The notes under the pieces: model-generated
The model's input: the letters and a program-made list of their open reading frames with translations, nothing else
Told to the model about the DNA's origin: nothing
Databases searched by the model: none
In this document: in pieces, positions 1-6,877 of the stretch
Layout: every line of letters starts with the position of its first letter
Position numbering within the stretch: position 1 is the stretch's first letter
Position numbers and translations under genes: made by a program
NCBI GenBank assembly: GCA_001917735.1
Contig: MNEO01000037.1
Location: forward strand, 1 to 12,283
DNA length: 12,283 bases
Source of the DNA: Chloroflexi bacterium 13_1_40CM_68_21
GTDB taxonomy: Bacteria; Chloroflexota; Limnocylindria; P2-11E
Direction: 5' to 3'

Positions 1-1
1 C

Positions 2-820
2 CCGGTCGATCTCCACGCGCACTCGCTCCGCAGCGACGGCGCCCTTTCTCCGGCGGACCTCGTCAAGCGCGCGGCGGCGCGGGGCCTAAGGATCCTTGCG
101 CTCTCCGACCACGACACGCTCGCCGGCGTCGCCGAGGCGGTCCCGGCCGGCGCAGAGCTCGGCGTCCGGGTGGTCCCTGCGACGGAGCTCAACACCGAGT
201 CGGAGTGGGGCGATGCCCACGTCCTTGGTTACTTCATCGATCCGGCCGACGCGGCACTCGAGGAGCGCCTGCGGTGGCTCCGAGAGAATCGCGGCCGGCG
301 CATCGAGCTGATGGTCGAGAAGCTGAACCAGATGGGGTACGCGATCTTCCTCGAGCGCGTTCTCGAGATCGCCCAGGGCGGCGCTCTCGGGCGTCCCCAC
401 CTCGCCGAAGCGCTCCTCGAGAAGGGCTACATCCCCTCATATGAGGAGGCGTTCGACACGATCCTCGCCAAGAGCTCGCCGGCGTACGTGGCTCGCGTCG
501 GGCTGACACCGCTCGAGGCGGTGGAGCTCGTGCGCGGACACCGCGGTGTCCCGTCGCTGGCACATCCCGGGACCGTGGTGGGCCTCGAGGCCCTGCTCCC
601 GAAGATGGTCTCGGTCGGCCTCGCTGGCATCGAGGCGTACTACGGCGAGCATTCGCCGGAGATGACCGAACGCGTCCTCACGCTCGCGCGCGCGCACGAT
701 CTCGTTCCGACCGGCGGCAGCGACTTCCACGGACGCGGCGAGCACGGCGTCGATCTCGGCGGGGTGTTCGTTCCACCGGAAACAATCGAATTGCTCGAAT
801 CGCGCCGCGCGCGGGCTTAG
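2..820 (+). CDS. PHP-domain metal-dependent phosphoesterase, YciV/TrpH-like (5' end cut by window)
   Basis: The reading frame is open from base 2, so the start codon lies just outside the window; 272 residues are visible and only a few are probably missing. The PHP metal-site motifs appear in order: HAHSLRSDG at visible residues 5-13, SDHDT at 35-39, a Glu in PATE near 62, AHPG at 187-190 and GSDFHG at 239-244. The GRPHLAEAL stretch at 130-138 resembles the E. coli YciV (RnaAM) group, whose members act on nucleoside 3',5'-bisphosphates and as 5'-3' exoribonucleases with divalent metals. The exact substrate cannot be read from sequence; other PHP hydrolases such as histidinol-phosphatase are less likely given the SDHDT and RPH motifs. 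It ends 40 bases before the membrane-protein gene and may be the first visible gene of the same operon. It is presumably cytoplasmic, as no signal or membrane segment is seen. Confidence 0.88.
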   Translation, partial: PVDLHAHSLRSDGALSPADLVKRAAARGLRILALSDHDTLAGVAEAVPAGAELGVRVVPATELNTESEWGDAHVLGYFIDPADAALEERLRWLRENRGRRIELMVEKLNQMGYAIFLERVLEIAQGGALGRPHLAEALLEKGYIPSYEEAFDTILAKSSPAYVARVGLTPLEAVELVRGHRGVPSLAHPGTVVGLEALLPKMVSVGLAGIEAYYGEHSPEMTERVLTLARAHDLVPTGGSDFHGRGEHGVDLGGVFVPPETIELLESRRARA

Positions 821-845
821 CGGACTACCATTTCACGCTCGTGCA

Positions 846-853
846 GGGGGAGG
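846..853 (+). promoter_or_regulatory. Strong Shine-Dalgarno sequence that favours the GTG start at 861
   Basis: The purine run GGGGGAGG lies 7 bases before GTG 861. A TTG at 855 is in the same frame but only one base after the run, too close for normal initiation. This decides the start of the membrane-protein gene. It is the clearest ribosome binding site in the window. Confidence 0.6.
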
Positions 854-860
854 CTTGAGG

Positions 861-1754
861 GTGGCGGGGGCGCTTCGTCCGGTCGTCCTGCTGATGCTGT
901 TCGCATCGCTCCTCTTCGTGATCGACGGGCTCTTCGACGGCGTCTATCCGGGCGGTCCCGCCTGGTTCACCGGCCGCTACGAGAACCTCGCGGAGATCGC
1001 ATACATCTTCGCGATCCTGAACACGGTCGTCGCGGTCATGGTCGCGCGCGGCAGCGAGCGCAGCCTGCAGTCGCGGATCGCGCTGTCGGTCTTCTTCATC
1101 ATCGAGCGTCCCCTCACGGCGTTCATCCTCGGGCCCAAGCCGATCGAATCGGTCGTCACGCACTTCGCCACAGCGGGCGTGGAGCTCGTGATCCTGGTCA
1201 CGGCGCTACGGGTCTGGCGGCTGGGGCACAGCCTGGCCTCCGGCGATGTCGACATGCTGTTCTCGCTCGAAACCCCGGTGCCGGCGGCGCCCCCCGACGA
1301 AGCCGTCGCGGCCGAGCGTTCCACGCGACGAGCCTCGGGAGCGATCACCGCGCGAAACGCATGGCTGATCGGCGGCATCACGCTGCTCCTGGCCATCGTC
1401 CTCGTGGCCGACGGCGCGTACGAAGGCTTTGTCCCGGGGGGCCGAGAATGGTCGACCAGCGGGGACGGTCTCGGCTGGCTCGTCTATCTTTTCGCCGCGG
1501 TCGCGCTCATCGTCGCAGCGCGTGCCGTGCACGGCCGGAGGCTCGCGATGCGAGCGCTCATCGCCGTCGCCCTCATCCTCTTCGTAGAGCGCTCCTTCAG
1601 TCCGTTCGCGCTGCACGAGCAGGACCCCATCGCCCTTGGCCTCCACGCGGTGGCAGCCTTCGTGAGCCTCGCGCTGGCACTTGCGACCGCGAGTGCCATC
1701 CGGGGCGGGCCAGCGCCGGAGCAGGCCTCCGTCCCGACGCTCGAGGCCGCATAG
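861..1754 (+). CDS. Membrane protein with two tandem copies of one module, unknown function
   Basis: I do not recognise a named family. The 297-residue protein has about eight hydrophobic segments arranged as two similar halves, residues about 8-121 and 169-281. Half 1 has DGLFDGVYPGG at 22-32 and IERPLTAF at 81-88; half 2 has DGAYEGFVPGG at 184-194 and VERSFSPF at 242-249. The spacing between the two motifs is nearly the same in each half (offset 162, then 161). A polar linker rich in Ala, Pro, Glu and Arg (about 122-168) joins them. Duplicated modules of this kind usually form pseudo-symmetric membrane bundles; that is inference. The invariant ER pair at the end of the third helix of each half and the DG...G..PGG loop are the obvious candidates for function. 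The gene ends 7 bases before moxR, so it probably belongs with the MoxR/DUF58 set. GTG 861 was chosen because of the upstream GGGGGAGG. Confidence 0.85.
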   Translation: MAGALRPVVLLMLFASLLFVIDGLFDGVYPGGPAWFTGRYENLAEIAYIFAILNTVVAVMVARGSERSLQSRIALSVFFIIERPLTAFILGPKPIESVVTHFATAGVELVILVTALRVWRLGHSLASGDVDMLFSLETPVPAAPPDEAVAAERSTRRASGAITARNAWLIGGITLLLAIVLVADGAYEGFVPGGREWSTSGDGLGWLVYLFAAVALIVAARAVHGRRLAMRALIAVALILFVERSFSPFALHEQDPIALGLHAVAAFVSLALALATASAIRGGPAPEQASVPTLEAA

Positions 1755-1761
1755 TTCTCGC

Positions 1762-2727
1762 GTGACCCTCACGGTCCGCGACGCCGCCGAGCGGCTCGCG
1801 GAGCAGGTCGGGACCGTCGTCATCGGGAAACGGCAGAGCACCGAACAGCTCCTCGCCGCGCTTCTCGTCGAAGGTCACGTCCTGCTCGACGATGTCCCGG
1901 GGGTGGGGAAGACGATGCTCGCGCGGGCGCTCGCGCGCTCGCTCGACCTCGCCTTCCGCCGAATCCAGTGCACGCCGGACCTCGTGCCGAGCGACGTCAC
2001 CGGTGTGTCCATCTACGACCAGCGCGTGGAGCGATTCGAATACCGTCCCGGGCCGCTGGCGGCGAACGTGGTGCTCGTCGACGAGATCAACCGGGCCACG
2101 CCACGCGCGCAGTCCGCATTGCTCGAGGCGATGCAGGAGCGGCAAGTCACGGTGGACGAGACGACGCATGCTCTGCCGGACCCCTTCATCGTCATCGCCA
2201 CGCAGAATCCCGTCGAGCTCGAGGGAACGTTCCCGCTCCCCGAGGCACAGCTCGACCGGTTCCTCTTTCTCCTGAACCTCGGCTATCCCGACGCCGAGGA
2301 CGAGGACGCGATCCTTCGCGTGCACGGCCCCTCGACGGTCCGGCCCGAGACGCTGTCGCCGCTCCTCGACGCGCCCGCGATCGGAACTCTCCGCGACGAA
2401 GTCCGCAAGGTGCGCGTGGGTGACGCCGTCCGCCGCTACGTGGTCGAGCTGATCCGCGCGACGCGACGCGTCGACGGTGTCGAGCTTGGGGCGAGCCCGC
2501 GCGCCGCCCTCGCGCTCTACCGAGCCGCGCAGGCGCATGCCGCGATCCGCGGGCGTGCGTACGTGCTGCCCGACGACGTGAAGGCGCAGGCGCTCGCGGT
2601 CCTGCGCCATCGGCTCTTCCTGAACGCCGACGCGCAGATGCGCGGGCGGACGACGCCCGCGGTCATCGGCGAGGTGCTGGCGCGGACGCCTGTCCCCGCG
2701 GAGGACGTCGCCGCGACCGCCGGCTGA
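1762..2727 (+). CDS. MoxR-family AAA+ ATPase
   Basis: The 321-residue length is typical of MoxR ATPases. Walker A is VPGVGKT at residues 45-51, Walker B is VVLVDE at 103-108, sensor 1 lies in IATQNP at 145-150, an Arg-finger candidate is in LDRF at 164-167, and sensor 2 is GASPRA at 243-248. The family couples ATP hydrolysis to remodelling or metal loading of partner proteins, usually encoded beside vWA/DUF58 proteins, as here. The client is unknown. The start is taken as GTG 1762, 7 bases after the preceding stop; the frame is open further upstream to 1681, but that would run well into the previous gene and add no family sequence. No strong Shine-Dalgarno is seen, so translation may depend on coupling to the upstream gene. 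The stop overlaps the next start (TGATG). Confidence 0.95.
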   Translation: MTLTVRDAAERLAEQVGTVVIGKRQSTEQLLAALLVEGHVLLDDVPGVGKTMLARALARSLDLAFRRIQCTPDLVPSDVTGVSIYDQRVERFEYRPGPLAANVVLVDEINRATPRAQSALLEAMQERQVTVDETTHALPDPFIVIATQNPVELEGTFPLPEAQLDRFLFLLNLGYPDAEDEDAILRVHGPSTVRPETLSPLLDAPAIGTLRDEVRKVRVGDAVRRYVVELIRATRRVDGVELGASPRAALALYRAAQAHAAIRGRAYVLPDDVKAQALAVLRHRLFLNADAQMRGRTTPAVIGEVLARTPVPAEDVAATAG

Positions 2728-3953
2728 TGCAGACCCATCCGCTCGACGCGCGCACTGGGCGCCTCCCCTGGCAGATTGTCCTGATCTTCGTCGTCGCGGC
2801 GGCGATCTCGCGTGCGCCGGCGGTGATCGTGCTTGCATTCGGCGCGGTCGTCGCGTGGATCGTCGTCGAGCTGACCGGGCGTCTCGCGCTGTCCGGGGTG
2901 CGGGTGCGCCTCACGCTCTCGCCTGACCGGATCGTCGCCGGAGAGGATGCGATCGCGACACTCGAGATCACGAACCGAAAGCCGATCCCGCTGCCCTGGC
3001 TCGAGGCTCGCCTCTTCCTCAGTGAGGGCGTCGAGCCCGCCTCCGCGACGCCCGGAACGTCCCGGAAATGGATCGATTGCGGGTTTCCGCTTCATGGGCG
3101 CGAACGTGTCGCGGTACGCCTGCGCGTCAACGTTCCCTCTCGCGGCGCCTACGCGATCGGGCCGGTGCGCATCCGCGCCGGCGATTGGATGGGATTCGTG
3201 CAGATCGAGCGGACCGCGCCCGCGCGATGCGAGGTGATCGCGTATCCCGCGCGCCTGGCCGTCCGGGACCGCACGCTCGCGTCGCTTCGGCCGCTCGCCG
3301 AAACCGCCACGCGGCGTGGGCTCGTGCCCGACCCGCTGCGGTTCCGCGGCGTCCGGCCGCACCGGCGGGGCGACGCTCGAAAGGAGATCCACTGGAAGGC
3401 GTCCGCGCGCCTCGGCGAGCTCCAAACCAAGCTGTACGAGCCCGCCACGAGCCTCGATTCCATCTTCCTGGTCAACGTCGCCTCGTATGAGCGGTACTGG
3501 ATCCAGGCCGATCCCGAGGCCGTCGAGATGGTCATCTCGGCCGCGACCGAGCTCATCCGCCACGCGGCGGACGCGGGACGGCAGGTCGGTCTGGTGACGA
3601 ACGGCATCGACAATCTCACGCACGAGCGGCCGCGCTCTGCTCTGGGGCGCGGACCGCGTCCGCTGACCCGGAGTCTCGAGATCCTCGCGCGTCTCGGCCC
3701 GTACGCGGTCGGGGCGCCGGAGACGGTGTTCCTCCGCGAGCGCGGGCGGCTGCCTTGGGGCGCGACACTCGTGATCGTGACGCCGCGCGTCGGCCACGGG
3801 CTCGCGGGCGCGGCGGTCGCGCTCCGTCGCGCGCACCATCGCGTGCTCGTCGTGTGTGTCGACGAGATCCCGGCCGCGATCGCCGCGCACTTCCTCGCGA
3901 ACGGTGTCGCGCACGACTCGCTATCGCCGTTGGAGCAGCGTGCTGCGGTCTAG
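2727..3953 (+). CDS. DUF58 domain protein, membrane-anchored partner of MoxR
   Basis: The ATG at 2727 shares one base with the moxR stop, a TGATG junction typical of translational coupling. The 408-residue product has two N-terminal membrane segments at about 15-50, a beta-rich middle, and the DUF58 signature at about 206-238 with GVRPHRRGD followed by KEIHWKASARLGEL. The conserved Arg, Gly-Asp and Trp-Lys positions of that signature are all present. Downstream (about 245-400) the hydrophobic strand pattern suggests the von Willebrand A-like fold that follows this signature in the family. DUF58 proteins are nearly always encoded next to MoxR ATPases and are thought to act in envelope or complex assembly, but no reaction is established. 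It would sit in the cytoplasmic membrane with most of its mass on one side; the side is not determinable here. Confidence 0.93.
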   Translation: MQTHPLDARTGRLPWQIVLIFVVAAAISRAPAVIVLAFGAVVAWIVVELTGRLALSGVRVRLTLSPDRIVAGEDAIATLEITNRKPIPLPWLEARLFLSEGVEPASATPGTSRKWIDCGFPLHGRERVAVRLRVNVPSRGAYAIGPVRIRAGDWMGFVQIERTAPARCEVIAYPARLAVRDRTLASLRPLAETATRRGLVPDPLRFRGVRPHRRGDARKEIHWKASARLGELQTKLYEPATSLDSIFLVNVASYERYWIQADPEAVEMVISAATELIRHAADAGRQVGLVTNGIDNLTHERPRSALGRGPRPLTRSLEILARLGPYAVGAPETVFLRERGRLPWGATLVIVTPRVGHGLAGAAVALRRAHHRVLVVCVDEIPAAIAAHFLANGVAHDSLSPLEQRAAV

Positions 3954-5268
3954 CTCGCGCGCGGTCGCGACCCTCCTCTTCACCCGGGCGCTGATGGAGG
4001 CGATCGGGTTCGCCTGTCTGCTCGGGATCGCGCAGACGGCGGGAGGCGCAGCGCCGCTTGCGCTGACTCCGGCGACGCTCGCGCTGCTCGGGACGACCCT
4101 GGTGCTCGTCGCCGCCCTGCGCGAAACCGGATCCGAGAAACGCGGCACGGCGATCGTCGCGGCCACCCTCTTCGCGGGCGTGATCCTCGCGGTCGTTCTC
4201 CCGGCCCACCGCCTCGATGTCGTGAGCTGGGGCGGGCGCGTGCTCGCGTTCGCGATCCTCGCCGAGATCTACCTCTGGCGAGTCCTCTCGCTCGCGCGCG
4301 GCGCAGTGCGGTGGAGCGACGCGCGGAACGCCGCGCCCTTCGCGGCCGCGGCTCTGGCGATCGCGGCGGTGCTGCCTCTCGCCGTCGACCGCGGTCCACT
4401 CGTGCCGCTCGCGCTCGTTCTGATCGCCGCGACCGGCGTCGCGCTCTCGGTCGCGCGCTCGACCGAGGAGCTCTCGCTTGCCGGGGAGAACGCTGGCGGG
4501 GCAAAGGTCTCGTCGGCGCACTCGCTCGTGTTCGTCCTTGGGCTCGGCGCGATGGTCGCAGCTTTGGTGACACCAGTCGTCGAGCAGCTCCTGGCCGAGG
4601 TCGGCGCGCGGCTCGGGCCGGCGTTCGACCAGCTCCTGTTCTTCATCCTTCTGCCGCTCGGGTACCTCGCCGCGCTCGTGTACGCGATCCTCGCGCCTTT
4701 CCTCCACCCGGTCCTCGCGAACCTCCGGCCGGCCCCGCTGCGTACTCCCGAAGAGGAGGAGGCGCTGCTTCGCGAGATCGAGCGCACCCGACCGTTCGTG
4801 GTCGGCGGGGTCGAGATCCTCATCGTCATCGGCGTGCTCCTCGTTGCCCTTGTCCTCCTCGAGCGCGCGGTGCGCGAGCGCCGGATCGCTCTGCCCGACG
4901 GCGCGGCGCTCGAGCGCAGCCGCGCGGAAGGGCTCTCCCTCGGCGACACGCTCCTCGGACTCTTTCCGGCCCGCCCCGCGCGGCGGCGCCCGCCGCGGGA
5001 CGATGGGAGCACCTCTGCCGCGCTTCGCCTCGTCTACTGGCGGCTCCTCGCGCTCGCCGAGCGGGCCGGGCACGGCTGGCGCGTGGCCGCGGAGACGCCC
5101 ACGGAGCACCAACGGCGCCTGGCGGGGGCCGACCCGCGCTGGGACGCGGCCGCGCCGATCGTGTCGGCCTTCGAGAACTTTCGTTACGGCGAGGTCCCAC
5201 CAGATCGCACGACCGTGTCGCACGCGCGCGAGGTCCTGCGCGCACTGGAGGCGGCCGTACGGACGTGA
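3940..5268 (+). CDS. Multi-spanning membrane protein with C-terminal DUF4129 domain
   Basis: The 442-residue protein has roughly eight or nine hydrophobic segments between residues 8 and 310, then a soluble tail. The tail at about 359-418 matches the DUF4129 pattern: an aliphatic VYWRLLALAERAG, then ETPTEHQRRL, then FENFRYG. DUF4129 is often the C-terminal part of membrane transglutaminase-like proteins in MoxR/DUF58 clusters. Here the membrane part is present, but I see no Cys-His-Asp transglutaminase domain between it and the tail. GTG 3940 is chosen because GGAG lies 4 bases upstream; this overlaps the DUF58 gene by 14 bases. ATG 3994 is the alternative and would remove 18 residues. Residues 271-284 are strongly charged (EEEEALLREIERTR) and lie between two membrane segments. 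The last bases overlap the miaA start as GTGA. Confidence 0.88.
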   Translation: MLRSSSRAVATLLFTRALMEAIGFACLLGIAQTAGGAAPLALTPATLALLGTTLVLVAALRETGSEKRGTAIVAATLFAGVILAVVLPAHRLDVVSWGGRVLAFAILAEIYLWRVLSLARGAVRWSDARNAAPFAAAALAIAAVLPLAVDRGPLVPLALVLIAATGVALSVARSTEELSLAGENAGGAKVSSAHSLVFVLGLGAMVAALVTPVVEQLLAEVGARLGPAFDQLLFFILLPLGYLAALVYAILAPFLHPVLANLRPAPLRTPEEEEALLREIERTRPFVVGGVEILIVIGVLLVALVLLERAVRERRIALPDGAALERSRAEGLSLGDTLLGLFPARPARRRPPRDDGSTSAALRLVYWRLLALAERAGHGWRVAAETPTEHQRRLAGADPRWDAAAPIVSAFENFRYGEVPPDRTTVSHAREVLRALEAAVRT

Positions 5269-6137
5269 TCGCCATCGTCGGGCCCACCGCGTCGGGGAAG
5301 ACCGCGCTGGCCTTGCGCGTAGCCGAACGGATCGGCGCCGAGATCGTCTCGGCCGATTCGCGGCAGGTATACCGCGGCATGGACATCGGGACCGCGAAGC
5401 CGACCGCGGCGGAGCGTGCTCGCGTGCCGCATCACCTGATCGATGTCGTCGATCCGGGCGAGCGGTATGACGTGCTGCGATTCCAGCGCGATGCGCGCGC
5501 GGCCCTCGCCGCGATCCGCGCGCGGAGCCGGACCGCCCTCATCGTCGGAGGGACGGGTCTCTACGTCCGCGCGCTGCTCGACGGTCTCGATCTCTCGGCG
5601 CTGCCGCACGATCCAGCGGTCCGCGGCGAGCTCGAGCACGAGGATCCCGGCACGCTGTATGAGCGGCTGCGCGCGATGGACCCGGATGCGGCCGCGCGCG
5701 TCGACGCACGCAACGTGCGTCGCGTGGTGCGGTACCTCGAGGTCGTCACGATCGCGGGAGCTCCGGTCTTGCGACAAAGGGGCGCGCCGGTCGGCGCGCT
5801 TCGGATCGGGCTGCGTCCGCCACGCGATGTGCTCGTCTCCGCGCTCGAGCGGCGCGTGCGTGACATGGTCGCGTCCGGCGTGCTCGAGGAAGCGCGCGGG
5901 CTGATCGCGCGCGGGATCGATCCGGGACTCCCCGCAATGAGCGCGCACGGCTACGCGCACTGGGCGGCGCACCTTCGCGGAGAGATCGATCTGGAGACGG
6001 CGATCGCGCTGACCGCGCGCGACGTCCGCGCCTATTCGCGCCGGCAGATGACCTGGTTCCGCAGAGACGCGAAGATCCGCTGGTACGACCCGAGCGCTCT
6101 AGACCCGCTCGAGGCGATCGTCGAGGCAGCCGCGTGA
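5265..6137 (+). CDS. miaA: tRNA dimethylallyltransferase MiaA
   Basis: MiaA transfers the dimethylallyl group from DMAPP to N6 of A37 in tRNAs that read codons starting with U. The 290-residue protein is near the usual length. It has the P-loop GPTASGKT at 6-13, the DSRQVYRGMDIGTAKP block at 31-46, GGTGLY at 95-100, and the C-terminal AYSRRQMTWFRRD at 256-268. The segment that normally reads like IGYKE is here AHGYAHW (227-233), so the usual Lys-Glu is replaced. The start is GTG 5265, which overlaps the upstream stop as GTGA; the P-loop begins only 5 residues later, as is normal for the family, so no upstream start is needed. A GGAGG at 5247-5251 is a somewhat distant Shine-Dalgarno. The order miaA-dapF-hflX is also found in mycobacteria. 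Confidence 0.97.
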   Translation: MIAIVGPTASGKTALALRVAERIGAEIVSADSRQVYRGMDIGTAKPTAAERARVPHHLIDVVDPGERYDVLRFQRDARAALAAIRARSRTALIVGGTGLYVRALLDGLDLSALPHDPAVRGELEHEDPGTLYERLRAMDPDAAARVDARNVRRVVRYLEVVTIAGAPVLRQRGAPVGALRIGLRPPRDVLVSALERRVRDMVASGVLEEARGLIARGIDPGLPAMSAHGYAHWAAHLRGEIDLETAIALTARDVRAYSRRQMTWFRRDAKIRWYDPSALDPLEAIVEAAA

Positions 6138-6877
6138 AGTTCACCAAGATGCACGGCTGCGGGAACGACTTCCTCGTCGTGGACGGCCCTGCAGAGCTTG
6201 ACGTGCCTCGCGTGCGCGAGATCTGCGACCGGCGGCGGGGCGTCGGCGCCGACGGCATCCTGGTCATCGGCGCACCGGAGGGGCGGCGCTGGCCAGTGAT
6301 CCTCCACAACGCGGATGGCTCGCTTGGCGAATCGTGCGGCAACGGCGCACGCTGCGTCGCCCGCTACCTGCTCGATCGCCATGGCGGAGATGTACTCAAC
6401 CTGCGATTCGCCGGCGGCGACGTGAGCGCGCGACGCGAGGGCGACTGCATCGCGATCACGCTCGGTGCGCCCACACGCCCCGAGCCCGTCGCGGTGGACG
6501 GCGTTCGGCGCGCCTATCTGATGAATGTGGGCAACCGGCACGTGGTCCTCCTCGTCGAGGATCCAGCGACTATCGACCTCCCTGCGGTCGCGGCGACCGT
6601 TCGCGGAGTGCACGGGGACGTGAACGTGGAAGTGGCTCGTGTGCTCAACGCCGGCCTGATCGCGATGCGGGTCGACGAGCGCGGGGTGGGGGAGACCCAA
6701 GCCTGTGGCACGGGTGCGTGCGCGGCCGTCGCGGCGGCCGCCTGCGAACACCGGATGGAGGACACCGTCCGAGTTCAGGTGTCCGGCGGCGAGCTTCTTG
6801 TCCGGCGCAGAGCGGGGCGCGATACGTTCGAGCTCGCAGGCCCGGCGGAGTATGCGTTCGAGGGGCGCGTCGATTGA
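6134..6877 (+). CDS. dapF: Diaminopimelate epimerase DapF
   Basis: DapF interconverts LL- and meso-diaminopimelate, giving the precursor of lysine and of DAP-type peptidoglycan; it needs no cofactor and uses two cysteines. Both are present: Cys68 in ESCGNGARC and Cys191 in QACGTGAC. The N-terminal KMHGCGNDF (5-13), GVGADG (36-41), HNADGS (58-63) and ERGVGET (182-188) are also typical. At 131-136 the usual NVGNPH-type motif reads NVGNRH, with Arg for Pro. At 247 residues it is a little shorter than E. coli DapF (274) but has both halves of the pseudo-symmetric fold. GTG 6134 overlaps the miaA stop as GTGA, and GAGG at 6123-6126 gives a Shine-Dalgarno 7 bases upstream. Confidence 0.96.
   Translation: MKFTKMHGCGNDFLVVDGPAELDVPRVREICDRRRGVGADGILVIGAPEGRRWPVILHNADGSLGESCGNGARCVARYLLDRHGGDVLNLRFAGGDVSARREGDCIAITLGAPTRPEPVAVDGVRRAYLMNVGNRHVVLLVEDPATIDLPAVAATVRGVHGDVNVEVARVLNAGLIAMRVDERGVGETQACGTGACAAVAAAACEHRMEDTVRVQVSGGELLVRRRAGRDTFELAGPAEYAFEGRVD
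6860..6865 (+). promoter_or_regulatory. Shine-Dalgarno that favours a TTG start for hflX
   Basis: GAGGGG lies 8 bases before TTG 6874, whereas the in-frame ATG at 6895 has only a pyrimidine/C-rich stretch before it. The TTG also makes a TTGA overlap with the dapF stop, matching the GTGA overlaps of the two preceding genes. This supports the longer HflX. Confidence 0.5.

Noticed and set aside
1597..2838. A 413-codon open frame on - opposite moxR
   Set aside because: Antisense to the Walker A and B motifs of MoxR, with low-complexity Arg/Asp/Glu sequence and no recognisable domain.
2517..3914. A 465-codon open frame on - opposite the moxR and DUF58 genes
   Set aside because: Its composition is Arg/Asp-rich without domain pattern, and it covers the conserved DUF58 signature on the other strand.
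3616..5223. A 535-codon open frame on - opposite the DUF58 and DUF4129 genes
   Set aside because: It is a shadow frame: dominated by Arg, Glu and Asp with no hydrophobic core or motif, and it lies opposite clearly conserved proteins.
4311..5264. Long in-frame extension upstream of MiaA
   Set aside because: MiaA begins 5 residues before its P-loop at GTG 5265; the upstream sequence is the out-of-frame reading of the DUF4129 gene and has no MiaA homology.
6334..6873. In-frame extension upstream of HflX
   Set aside because: It is the out-of-frame reading of dapF and Arg-rich; HflX family sequence starts only at about 6874.
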